Of a stretch of 57,530 bases of DNA, positions 10,723 through 21,341 are shown one piece after another. This stretch comes from Ettlia oleoabundans. Its lineage: Eukaryota; Chlorophyta; Chlorophyceae; Chlamydomonadales. The position numbers and the translations under genes were made by a program. Location of the stretch: NCBI GenBank assembly GCA_019693395.1, contig JAAMXP010001088.1, positions 1-57,530 of the forward strand, written 5' to 3'. The notes below the pieces were generated by a model. The model saw only the letters and a program-made list of their open reading frames with translations, was not told the DNA's origin and did not search any database. How positions within the stretch are numbered: the stretch's first letter is position 1; each line of letters starts with the position of its first letter.

Positions 10723-13324
10723 TCATGGCAGATTCGCTCCGGACCAGCGCTTGAAGATGCTTCGCCGGTAGTACAGCAGCTGCTGTATGCTCTCCCTGAT
10801 GTCTGCAGCAGCATGGTGGCAAGGCAAGGGTGGCAGACACATTTGGGCGTTTTGGATGTCGAGGATACATTGACGGACCTGCCGTTGAGCATCGAGGGAA
10901 GCAAGGCGGCAAGGCAGAAGAAGAGTGGCTATCTGCAGTGATGGCAACGGCCATCACGCGCCGACCTGGCACCAGTGGATACTTATTCAACATCAAGTTT
11001 GTCTTGGCATGAACTGCTGCAGCAGCTGCTTGAAACAGCAGCAAAACAGCGACAGTGACCCACCAGACAGCGCCGTATGCGTATTTTTCTTTTTGGGTGC
11101 CCGCATGTGTTCTCGCGGGAACCATCGGCGGCACAGCTCGCCCACTGTCGACACATCCACAATCCTGCAAGTGCCAAGCAGCGCACAGCAAACCAATGCT
11201 TCAGTGATGTTGCTGTGCCGCGCCGCATTTCAGCACGCTGGGGCACCAATGCATGCACCATGGCACTTTCTTCTGTACTTTGCGGTGGCGGCTGCTGATA
11301 ATCGGCGGCCACCACCGCAATCAGCTTCCCATCCACTCCCAACCACTTCCACTGCTATCAGCGGTGAAAAGGCTCACGAGGCTCTGCCTCGTGAGCAGGG
11401 AAGGTGCGCAGGGATCATAGCGAGGAGGGTGCGCAGGTCTCAACCTGCGCACCCTCCTCGCTGAGCCATACAGCCATCGACAGCAAAGGAGCAGACCCCA
11501 ACGCCAATGCCCACACAACCCTCATTCACCCAATTGACCCCCAACCTGTAGTGCAGATGTTCCACCAGTCGTGGCATGTGCTTGCGCAGGAAGGCCAAGT
11601 CCACGTGCACGCTGTTGCCCGCTATCTGCACGGGGACAAGCAGGCGGGTCAAAGGTCTCAGGAAGGGAGTTAACATGAATTGCGAGTCAAGTAACTCAGC
11701 AATGGTGAATAAAAAAGAGGACCTTCAAAAAGGTGCCAAAGTGCCGACAACAGTTAGATGCGGTCAAAGCGGCCAGCAGCAGATGCACTCTTTGCATGGA
11801 TGCAGCCACATCTTGAACGCAAACGCAACTGACAGTACTGCTGCACCTTGCGGCTAGGCTGCTTGCCTGTGCTGTGCCGGGTTCTGGCGCGTGCTGCTGC
11901 ACAAACTCCAGGACCTGCTGCTCAGCTTCAGCCAGAGAGGTGGTGCTGTCGCGGCATGCCTGCAGCCAATCGCCACATACGTCTCTAAGGTGAAGTGCAG
12001 CCACCCGCGTCACTCAACCGACACATACTTCGCTACGGATAAGTGACGCTGACCGCCTTAAGGACATAAGTGCGACAAATGGCGGAGCTGCAAATGGCTG
12101 AATAGCCGTGTTGGTACATCCGCCTGGTGGCTGCTTAAGCTGCGTTGCTAAACTCAACTCATCAGTTCAGCAAAAACTCTCATCTTATTCTTATTCAAAA
12201 CACGTGTGCATGCTCCTGCTTCTGCTGGTGACTTCCCGGTGCCGCCGTGATCATTTTTGTGAGCCCGCTGAAGCCATGCGGCTACTTGAGAGCGATGCAG
12301 TATTCACCTGAGTGAGCCCGCTCTTGCCGTGCTGCTCCACGCACCAGTCATTCATGCCCTGCACGCCCACAGCGGCACCAGAATGGCAACACAGGTTAAA
12401 AGCACATGCATGCAACGTTATGGCTATGGCAACTAACTGACTGCACCTTGCGTGGCTGCCCTGAGCGCCTGCTGTATGACAACAGCAAGCTACAAGCAAG
12501 AACCTGGATGTGCTGCCGCTGCCGGTGTGCAGCCGGTGCGCCCACCTGCAGCACCTCCTCTGGCTGGTGGATGGCCAGCTCTGGACCCTCATTGACCTGC
12601 TCTAGAGATCCATCTGATCAGGCAGGGGAACGGGCAAAAAGGCTGGCAGATAGGCAGGATGGCAGGCAGGGTAAGCGAAAACAGATCAAGTCCCACACAA
12701 AGTGGCGCATTGCAAAGGGAAGGCCAGCAACATGTTCACCTTCAACAAGAGGCCTCAACACCTTGTTCTGTTCCAAGCAAGATGACCCACACGAGTTGCT
12801 GCGCTGACCTGGCCACGTATGGTGGACCCACAGGGGCTGGGTGGGCAAGATATGCCTCACAATACAACTACCCATGCATGCGACTGAAACTCGCGCCGTC
12901 CCATGCAACGACGCAAATGCAGCTCACCCGTGCAAATGACAGCGATCTGCAGGATGGAATCGTTCTCCACGTCCAGCCCTGTCATCTCCAGATCAATCCA
13001 GACCAACGGTTGCTTCATCCCCGCGCCCTCGTCGTCTCCACCGCTGTTCTTTCGTTGCCCATTGGCGAGAGATGCGGTGCCGTTTAATCTCCTCTCACCC
13101 CCTCGCCGCTCCTCCTCTTCTGCTGTTATCTCATCCTTCAACGCATCCGCATTTGCAAAGCCTGCCAGTGCCGCAAAATAATTGCGCGCTGCAGTGGCTG
13201 CGCCGGGCAGCTTGCCGGCCAGGCCACCACCGCTGCTGCTGCTGCCGCTACCTCCTGGCTGCTGCTGTTGCTGCTGCCTTTGCTGCTGTTGGTGTCGTTG
13301 TGCCTGCTGCTGTTTTGGGGCCAT
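10723..13324 (-). CDS. ORN: Oligoribonuclease (DEDDh 3'-5' exoribonuclease, REXO2/Orn family)
   Basis: Complement join(10723..10802, 11064..11164, 11546..11625, 11867..11959, 12308..12358, 12546..12613, 12928..13324), 289 residues. It degrades 2- to 5-mer RNAs to nucleotides; eukaryotic forms work in mitochondria and nucleus. All DEDDh residues are visible: D111 and E113 in [11 protein letters not shown]212 in AGNSVHVD, H259 and D264 in HTALSDIRES. Other family blocks are [29 protein letters not shown] and [13 protein letters not shown] Gln/Ser/Gly-rich N-terminal extension of about 95 residues is extra and may include a targeting signal. Intron 11626..11866 is GC-AG (CAG|GCAAGC). Exon 12546..12613 was placed by the restored [16 protein letters not shown]. 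Divergent from COQ9. Confidence 0.93.
11372..11396. repeat. Perfect 11-bp hairpin, 3-base loop
   Basis: Arm 11372-11382 is the exact reverse complement of 11386-11396. It lies inside oligoribonuclease intron 11165..11545, just before a second, longer hairpin. Confidence 0.85.
11419..11462. repeat. Perfect 20-bp hairpin, 4-base loop
   Basis: Arm 11419-11438 is the exact reverse complement of 11443-11462, loop CTCA. GC-rich and highly stable. It sits in the same oligoribonuclease intron as the hairpin at 11372-11396, 23 bases apart. A partial copy of its core (GGTGCGCAGG) also occurs at about 11403. Confidence 0.9.
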
Positions 13325-13645
13325 CGTTTGCTGCTGTCGAGAGCTGCCGCCCGGTTGAAACCCGGGCTGTGCTGCAGTCCCGAAACCTTTTGAAGCAGGA
13401 GTAGGGGCAAAGAGTCGATCAGCGTATGACCAGCCTTCCTTTACAACCCAGGGAGAGATGCAGCGCGCTTAGAAAAGAGGCGTAAGCCGCCAATCTGCTT
13501 CAGTGGTGCTGTGCAATTTGATCAAGATAAGTATATCATAACACGAGCAACACAGTGGTTGATCGCTCGGCTTACAAGGGCGCTTTATGCCAGGGCAGCC
13601 AAGGTTGGCCGGCTCACTCGCAGCAATCCGCCTGCAGAAGCATCA
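13325..13645. promoter_or_regulatory. Bidirectional promoter region, oligoribonuclease and COQ9
   Basis: About 321 bases between divergent starts. No recognised motif. An upstream in-frame Met exists for COQ9 at 13511, but the stretch to 13646 has no mitochondrial-signal character, so I treat it as leader. Confidence 0.5.
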
Positions 13646-15449
13646 ATGCTATCAATCCTGAGGGTTTTGCGCGGTTCAGCAGGGCTCCCATTGGAGCGCC
13701 TGCTACCCGTCTGCGCCGCCGCTCTGCCTTGCGGCGCGGCACCGTCTGCGGCAGCAGCAGTGGCGTCGGCAGCCCTTGTGCAGCCGCAATGGCTGACCAC
13801 ACGGCCCCAGAGGCTTTTCTCCAGCACAATCTCCAGCAGCAGCTTTAGTAGCAGCAGCAATGGAACTACCGGCGCAGCTTCACCCAGTAGCGTCGCCGCT
13901 TCAAGCTCTGCTGGTGACCTCCCTGGCACCCAGCATCACCAAGAGCAGCAGCAGCACCACCACCAGCACCATCATCATCAGCAGCAGCACCCTCGCAGCA
14001 TTGCGGAGGATTTCGAGTTGCGTCGGCGGCAGCTGCTGGCGGCAGCCCTGCGGCATGTGCCGCAGCACGGTTGGACGGGTGCTGCCGCCGCCGCCGCCGC
14101 TGCTGAGCTGGGGCTGTCTCCTGCTGCAGCGGGCATGCTAGGCTCAGATTCCGAAATGGTGCAGCACTTTCTGGCAGACTGCAATCGCCGTCTCGAGGAG
14201 GAGCTGGTTGGGATGCAGCAGCAGCTGGCTGCCATGGAAGTCAGGTGGGTTCGTCTGGCTCGACATGGTTGGCGCTCGCCCCTGCACATCCCGCCCTACA
14301 GTTTTGCGACTTCGTGATTGCTCAAAGCTTGAGCAGTATTTTGCATTCAGTGATGGCAGGCATCATAACCATTGCCTCCATTCTGTGCCTGCAGAGAGCG
14401 CTTGAGGACCTGCCTACAGCTTCGCCTGCGTATGGTTGAGCCGTACATCGCCCAGTGGTCACAGGCACTTAACCTGATTTCCCAGGCAAGCATTACTTTT
14501 TTCCCATTGTACCAATCACGTGTAGTGAAACGCAGGTTCCTATTTGGTGTTGCCATTATTCTTATCGGTCTGCATCCAACCACACTGCGTTGCCACTGCT
14601 GTTGGGACTTGCTTACCCACCGTGCATTCAATCCATATTTCACCACTTGGCGCAGCCCGCTGCTGCGCCACGTACGCTGCGGCTCTACGCTGATTTAGCT
14701 GACACTGTCTGGCACGTGGCAGGCGACACATCCACAGACTCAACATGGTGCGTTGGTCACATCAGATGCGCAGGCCTGTATTGTTGCACGAGTTGGCACC
14801 CATTCCATGCACTGCTACCAATATCAAATCTCAATAGGGTGTGAAGAAACGTTGTCAAAGATCGTCTCAACTGAATCAATTACCAGGGTGAGTGAGGCTT
14901 CGCTCCATTTCCTGAATCTTGTGGGGGCATCTTGCCTAGCAGGTACACCAAGAGGGCGCTGCTGACAGCAGCATACACGGCCACAGAGCTCTACATGCTG
15001 ACAGATTGCTCCCCAGGTGACGCCATGGTGGTTTTCACTGTGCACTCCAACTTGGCCATTAGTCAGGTGGACAGCGTTGGCGTGTGCCTGCATGCGCGTG
15101 CCTGGCTGAGGCAAGCTACCCAGGTGTAACAGCACATAAGGTATTACGCCCAGCACAGTTTAGGGGCAGAGCATCGCTTCCTAACGCGTCAGGACGGCCT
15201 GGCCCCAAACCCTCAAGGATATTTTGTGTTAGATGCCCCGGATAGCTACCATGTGACGTAGTTGTGTGCAATTGTGTTTAATTTTCTGCAGGCTTTGCCG
15301 ACACTTGGGCAGCCCTGGATCGGAGACTAGAGGAGATGATGAAGGCGGAGAAAGCGGCAGAGGATACTGGCTCCCTTGTTGGAGCGGTGGGAAGTGCAGC
15401 GGGCACAGCCCTCTCGCAGCTGTCCGGCCTGCTTCACCGGCCTGTTTGA
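13646..15449 (+). CDS. COQ9: Ubiquinone biosynthesis protein COQ9
   Basis: Join(13646..14244, 14395..14485, 14656..14747, 14943..15016, 15292..15449), 337 residues. COQ9 is a TetR-fold lipid-binding protein that presents ubiquinone precursors to COQ7 in the mitochondrial matrix side of the inner membrane. The N-terminus at 13646 (MLSILRVLRGSAG) is Arg-rich, lacks acids and ends in a Ser run, a good mitochondrial presequence. A Gln/His-rich linker follows, then the family core: ALRHVPQHGWT, LGLSPAAAGML, LRMVEPYIAQW, DTVWHVAGDTSTD, YTKRALLTAAYTATELYML and FADTWAALDRRLE. The C-terminus has an amphipathic helix region as in COQ9. Intron 14486..14655 is GC-AG. TGTAA at 15635-15639. Confidence 0.95.
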
Positions 15450-15835
15450 GTTTGAAGAGTTGTTTGTTAGGATTGCTGTTGCAGATTGTTATGCGGAAGG
15501 TTATTTCCAACTTATGAACACATACGGAATGAGGCAAACAGGAACACAAAATAAACACGATGGGTAAAGGGATGCCGACAGATCGGCGTACGTTCAATTC
15601 AGGCGAGTGCAGAGGCAGTGCAGGGCTGGAGGCTTGTAAACAGGAATCTCATTGGGCAAGCTTATTGAAGCTTATTGGAAAGCATGTTTCATACTGCAGC
15701 TTGAACAGAAACATCACGTGGCTGCCACAGTGCACCCTGTTGGGTGATGGCGTGCCCCCTAAACGGGCTACGTGATGTGGGGGCCTGCTTATTTACCGAG
15801 TATCATCGAGGCATGTAGGGATGTGTGTTGGGTGT
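15450..15835. other. Convergent 3' intergenic region
   Basis: Holds the 3' ends of COQ9 (+) and the tandem-GARP gene (-). TGTAA at 15635-15639 fits COQ9. Nothing else seen. Confidence 0.6.
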
Positions 15836-16054
15836 TCAAGGGCGAAGGAAACTGGCCAGCAGATCCAGTTGACTCTGGCTGAAGCCCTGCTGGCTCAAGC
15901 CCAGTGGCAGCTGAAGCTCAGAAAGCGGGAAGGGTGCTGCAATCGTCCCTGGGTGCATGTCAAGCTGGACCTGCGGCTGCTGCTGCTGTAACAAGTGCTG
16001 CTGCTGTATTGCATGCTGTTGCTGCTGCTGTAACAAGTGCTGTTGCTGTATTGC

Positions 16055-16094
<40 letters not shown>

Positions 16095-19000
16095 ATTGGG
16101 TACTGTATTGGGTGCGGCTGCATTGGGTGCTGCTGCTGTACAAAGTGCTGCTGCTGCATTGGGTGCTGCTGTGTTGTGGGCTGCTGCTGCATTAGGTGCT
16201 GCTGCTGCTGCGTTAGATGGTGCTGTATCGGCTGCTGCTGGTATGTCGCCTGTTGCTGCCAATACTGTCCCGGGGGCAGGATGCCAGCCTTCTGGGGCTG
16301 CCGCTGCTGTGGCAACTGCAGCGCTGCGTTAGCAGCCAACGACGAGATCTGAGCATTCGGTTGATGCGTCGCTACCACCAGATGGCCCCGATCCATCTTG
16401 TCCATGCTTGGTGGCTCCAAGCAGTGCTCTGCAACAAGTCGCTGGAGCTCTGGTAACAGCTGCGCCAGTTCTGCTTGCGCTGATTGCTGCAACAAGCCTG
16501 GCTGAAGCGGCTGCTGGTGCAGTAAGCCTGCCTGCGATGGCTGCTGCTGCTGCTGCAGCAAGCCCTGAAGCACTGCCGGCAGTTGCTGTGCTTGCTGGTG
16601 CTGCCACTGCATAGACAGCTGCTGCGCCGACTGCAGCCCATAGGCCGACTGTGCTGGCTGTGCAAGCTGTGCTGGCCGCGGCAGCTGCCCGGGGGCGACC
16701 TGCTGCGGAGGAGGCTGAGCGAGCCCCTGTAGCGCTTGCTGCTGTCTCATCTGCTGCTGCTGGCTCGACACGCTCTGCTGCCTGCCCCGGTGCTGCTGCA
16801 GCTTCTTCTCATAACCACACGCAGAGCAGTTGGGGGTTGTGCAGATCCCAGAGTCGTGGGTGCTGCCCCCGCTGCCTGAGATGGGCGGGGCAGGCGCTGC
16901 AGGACGCTTCGCAGCCCCCCTGCTAACGGCCATAGCTGCGGCTGCGGCTGCTGTATTTGCTGCCTCCTGCTGCAGACGCAAGTTGCACAGTGCAGCCACC
17001 GCACGGCCGCTGCGAGACGTCACTGCCAGCATCTCTGGCATGCCGCCGTCTGTCTGCGGCAAGTAGAGCCCCGGCAGCAGCTGGCATAGCATGCGTTGCA
17101 TATCTGCCGCTGGATTTGATGCCTGGGTTCCTGCACGGCGGCTGCCCAATTCCGCTGCTTTCACGCGCCCCTGGCTCCCAATGCTGGCATCGCCAGACAC
17201 GGCTGCTCTCAGGATGCCGCTAGCCTCCAGAGCCACGACGATCTCCGCAAGCTGGTCAGCCTGTTCCTCAAGCTCTCTTATGGCCTTCATGTAGCAAAGG
17301 GGTGGTCGCACACAGACAGAGCACCAAGGCAGCTAATCAGCCAAACGCACAAGCAGTCAAAGCAATGCTGCCGTACGCTGACCGTCGTTGGGATGCATCA
17401 TGCCTAACTGCGCAGTTCAAGACCGCTTTCGCTGCGGGTTTTCCAACTTGGCAGGCTCTGTGGATGTACCCACCTGGCGACAGTGCTTTGTGTTCTTGCG
17501 CAGCACATCCAGCACTTTTTCCGAGGCAGGCAGCGTGAAGGTGACCCAGGGCACAATCTCCGGCCGTGCAACGTACGAGCACAGCTGACGCCGCTTCAGG
17601 CCCTGCACTGACCGACCGCTGCTGCTGGGGAGATGCCTCTGTGTGCCGCCAGGCGCTGATACTGTTGCCGCTGCCGACTCTGCGATAGGGAGGCCGCTTG
17701 AAGACTGGGACCCAGCTGCACTGGTTGGGGCAGCTGCAGAGGAGGGACCAGCTGCCGGGGAGGGGACCAGTGCAGAGGAGGGTCCACCTGCCGAGGAAGG
17801 CCCATGTGCAGAGGAAATATTGGCTGCGGGTGAGGGGCCTGCTGCAGATGGGTTGCCCGCTGAGAACGAGTGGCCAGCAGTTTGCAGCGGGCCTTCTGCA
17901 GGGAAGCACCCAGCTGCTGCACCGGCAGGTTCAGCTGCCTCCGTGTCAGTTTCTGACGCCCTTGTCTGCTGCCCAGACGAGCCGCGCTGCTGCAGCCGCT
18001 GGTCCCGCCTCCTCTGGGCGAACAAGTGCCACTTGATGGACTGCACCAGCAAAGCACGAAAGCACCAGCACATGTCTGGTTACAAATGAGCCGCTTACTG
18101 CAACATTCTTGCAGCCGTGCTATTGACTGTTGCCAATGTGCCACACAAGCAAACGAGCCATATCCATACGACGTGTATGGGCTCACATTGACGGTCAAGT
18201 CCGGAAATTCCGCCTGCACGGCAGGAGGGAAGCGCATGGGTGTGGCACGTTGACATACCGGCAGTTGGCTCAGCCAGTGCTCCATTTAGCGCACTAACAC
18301 TGAGTCGTTGCAATATGGGCAATCCGTGCCGCTAGATGTTGGCGCCAGAGCTGCGGCGGCACATACGCCCAACAGGCATTGTTGACATGACCACCAGGCA
18401 TGCCACGCGATCGCTGTGCCAAGCAGCGCCCATTATCCAGCACCCAGCTAGCACCCATCCATGCCAGCACCCACCTGCATCATTTCATGGATGTCTCGCG
18501 GCCTGGCCTTATAGATGCCGTCCAGCCGCTCCACAGCTTCCTCATATGCAGCCTCAAGCCTGTATGGAATTGATGCGTGACCCAGATGATCAGAAGCTAA
18601 GTCATATGTGCAGGTGCACAAATTTGCGTACATGCAAGAAGGCACATATTCAACTGGTGGGTGTGTCTGGAAAGATCAGTAGACAAAATGATAATGGTGT
18701 TCCAAGCAGTGAGAGGCTTGCCTGCCGACCCATCGAACACTGTCTCTGTGGCCAAGCTCCTTCTCTCTTGTCTCACGCCGACGACCCGATTGCAAATGCC
18801 ACTTGACGTGCTGCGCAACATAGAAGCAAAGAGCTGGTCTTGAATGAAACTCATAGGGCGGATAGAAGGCAAGCATATGGGGTGAAAGGGGTTGAGCATT
18901 TAGCTGAAGGAAGCCCTTGTAAATCACCCAAATGCGCCCCGCACCTGCAATGTGAGTTCAGGAAACTCCCCTTGCAGCAGCTCCAGCAATGCCTGCAGGA

Positions 19001-19527
19001 AACAGTTGTGGTGAAAGTTGTTGGCTGCAGGGGCAGTGCAGCGGGAACAACGTGTTTAGTGAGTAGCCCCAGGCCACCTTACACAGCCTTTTTTGAGGCA
19101 GGTGCTACGAGCAAGTGCACTGTGAATCAAGCATGTGCAGGCGCAATAAGGACTGGGACAGGCTGGGCCTGTCCTGGGCCTACTTTGGGTTTGGCAGTCT
19201 CCAGACCCCCAAGCTGCTCCAAGGCCGCCTCATACGCCTCCTCCATCCTGAACTCCAACCAGGGTTGTGAACAGACTGAGTGCAGCAGCAGGGGTGGCAG
19301 CCGCCGGGCGGCGGGGCAGGGGCGGGGACTTTACCCTTCAAGCATGGCCAAGTTGTTGTCACATAAGCGCCGCCTGTTGCTTTACACACATGAAGCCACA
19401 GCCGCCTGCATGAAGAGGCTTGTTGCAGGACTCGTGCCCTGCGGCAGGGATGCCCGGCTCGTGCTCTGTTTGTACCACACGCGCTCGATTGGACGCACCT
19501 TGCGCTCCATCGCAGTCTTTCAGCCAT
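15836..19527 (-). CDS. Putative transcription factor with two tandem GARP/Myb-like repeats
   Basis: Complement join(15836..17284, 17474..18040, 18187..18213, 18475..18559, 18722..18810, 18945..18992, 19184..19247, 19499..19527), 785 residues, frame intact. Repeat 1 (about residues 4-60): RLRWSAR, MEEAYEAALEQLGG, AKPKALLELL, HVKWHLQSGRRR. Repeat 2 (about 70-128): VRWVGR, LEAAYEEAVERLDG, ARPRDIHEMM, SIKWHLFAQRRR. These match the GARP Myb domain (LRWTPELHERFVEAVxQLGG ... VKSHLQKYR) with Trp replacing Ser in the recognition helix. After a Ser/Ala/Pro linker come a Leu/Glu helix (AIRELEEQADQLAEIVVALE, like a Myb-CC dimeriser), an H-D-x3-C-x4-C-x2-C-x-Y motif at about residue 446, and a 300-residue poly-Gln tail. 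Intron 18560..18721 is GC-AG. Nuclear DNA binding is inferred. Confidence 0.85.
15976..16220. repeat. CTG/CAG trinucleotide tract encoding poly-Gln
   Basis: Includes an uninterrupted (GCT)12 run at about 16057-16093 and a near-perfect duplication of a block (coding HAIQQQHLLQQQQ twice) at about 15979-16056. It lies in the last exon of the tandem-GARP gene and is the kind of tract expected to vary in length. Confidence 0.9.
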
Positions 19528-20386
19528 TTGGGCCAACAGGCGCGCTGCAGTAAGACCTGCCCTCAAAATTGATAAAACCCCCGCTCACGGGCAGCTTTGT
19601 TTGTCAACACGTCGCTGCCCATGCCAGTGGACTACAAACAGCGTAAACACCATGTCGACATTGGTTGTGTTCTCTTGCCCTAAACAGCGCGCCCTCCAGC
19701 CTGTGCCAGGCTGCCTGTCCCTTGGAAGCAGGCAAAGGTCGCAGAATTTCCTCCGTTCAGCTTACAGAAGGGCTGTAAAACCACCTTATATCGAGCAGGG
19801 CATAAAAGCCGAGGTACTGCAGCAGCAACCCCTAGGGCAGGCAGGGGTATCAGTCTGCGGCCTCGCTGACTGAGCTGGCCATCGCTAGGAACAACACCAA
19901 CCAGTGGCAGCCACCACTACGTGTGCAAACCCGAGGAATCTGCAGGAGTCAATCCAGGAGATGTGCGTTAGTCATTGTCCATGCAAAGAGCCACATGTTT
20001 GGTGCATTTGGCCACTGGAACAGGGCGCCCCCGGTCCAAAGTGCCCCATATCAGGAGTGCAGTGGCCATGGCTATGACAGCTTCATTATAGGGTAGCAGG
20101 CAGGGGTGATATATGTGTCGATGGAAACTGAAGAAAAAAGCTTCAATTATCCGCCCTAGATGCTATGCTGCCACAAATACATTAGCAAAAAGTCACAACA
20201 TACCTGTATGCAGGTAGCAGCTAAACGTCCAAAGTGCTATCATGAGCGAGGGCCGTGACGTGTCCTGCCCCCAAGTGTTTGGAGTGATGAGAAGGCTCCT
20301 GGTCTGCGTACATTATACAATGACGTGCGAGCCGATTCTTGCGCCGACCTGCCAGCAGCAGAAAGTGCTGGCAGGATGTGCCTGCC
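19528..20386. other. 859-base intergenic interval
   Basis: Separates the 5' end of the tandem-GARP gene from the 3' end of the snapin-like gene, both on the minus strand. It must hold the GARP promoter and the snapin 3' UTR. Short open frames exist but none shows a family match or splice-consistent structure. Confidence 0.5.
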
Positions 20387-21170
20387 TCACTGCAGGCCAC
20401 TGGGCGAACCGCCTCCACCTCTGCTGACTGTGCCGCCAGTTTGCCCTTGCGGCGCTGCCTGCTGCCTCTGCTTCGCCAAGTTGTTGTGCATGTCGTCTAC
20501 TCTGTGCTGCAGAGGCTCAGCAATGCCGCGGCACAAACAAGCTCAAGTCCTGTTATCGCAAGGCCCTGGAGACGCACATGACATTCGCTGGGTTATGAGT
20601 ACGGCAGACCACCATCTTGTGACAGCACATGCCTCACCTCTATGTCCGCAACTTTCTTGCTGAGCAGACGAAGGCGTTCCCGCAGCTTGACCATGCGAGC
20701 TGATGCATCCGCTGGGTCTCTGCCGGGCAGTGCTGCCTCTGCCGCTGCAAGCTCAGACTGCAGGTGGGTGGGTGGATGGGTGCTGGGTGGTTGAGAGCAA
20801 GGTGTCGTGTGCTAAAGTAGTGACTGTGCTGGGAAGGACCACACCACAGGGCAACCTTGGAAGATGCATCGCCATGCTTCCAAGGAGTCTCTTGGCCAAG
20901 TATTGCGAGTGTGCTGTGCTCTACCTGGGCTGTGTCGAGTGCTGCCGCGAGCGCTGCTTGGCTGCCGCGCGTTGCCGCCACAGTACGAGAGAAGTCGTCC
21001 AAATGCTGCTGCAGCATCTCCCCAAACCCTGCATCATCGTAAACCAGGTGAAACACAGCAAAACGGCAGGAAACACGGCAAAGGCGACCTCCCAGCAGTT
21101 CGCAACCGATCGGCGAAGAGAGCTCACCGGACGGGGAGGAACCAGGCTGAACTCCTGTTGACGACGACAT
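20387..21170 (-). CDS. Snapin-like BLOC-1 subunit
   Basis: Complement join(20387..20506, 20638..20757, 20925..21028, 21128..21170), 128 residues, close to snapin's size. The product is almost all helix: LQQHLDDFSRTVAATRGSQ, where ATRGSQAAL resembles the AVRESQVEL block of snapin, then MVKLRERLRLLSKKVADIE and HRVDDMHNNL, a typical heptad-rich BLOC-1 tail. It ends in a short Gly/Ser tail. Snapin acts in endosome/lysosome-related sorting through BLOC-1 or BORC. All splice junctions hold frame. The assignment rests on pattern, size and helical register, so another small coiled-coil subunit is possible. Starts only 171 bases from the possible TrmA start on the other strand. Confidence 0.65.
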
Positions 21171-21341
21171 GTGGGAGAGCAGACGGATGAGGTGCACCTG
21201 GCGCGAAAAGGGCAGCGGTGGATGACCAATGGCGGGCATGGCTGGCCCTCCAGCGCAGCAGCCTTAGCATGAAACAATTGTATGTATTGCATGCATTGCG
21301 TGGGCAAATAGACACCCACACCCCAGTCGTCCAAACAAGGC
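21171..21341. promoter_or_regulatory. Short bidirectional promoter, snapin-like and TrmA genes
   Basis: 171 bases (252 if TrmA begins at 21423) between divergent starts. No obvious TATA box. Confidence 0.45.

Noticed and set aside
15979..16220. Possible CRISPR-like or tandem array
   Set aside because: Repeats are trinucleotide-based and coding; no unique spacers. The genome is eukaryotic.
15904..16352. Plus-strand poly-Ala and poly-Cys open frames
   Set aside because: They are other readings of the CTG/CAG repeat that encodes poly-Gln on the minus strand.
17643..18089. Plus-strand open frames over the GARP linker
   Set aside because: Antisense to exon 17474..18040; no family match or splice support.
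19601..19873. Plus-strand 90-codon open frame upstream of the tandem-GARP gene
   Set aside because: No family similarity and no conserved start; likely promoter-region chance ORF.
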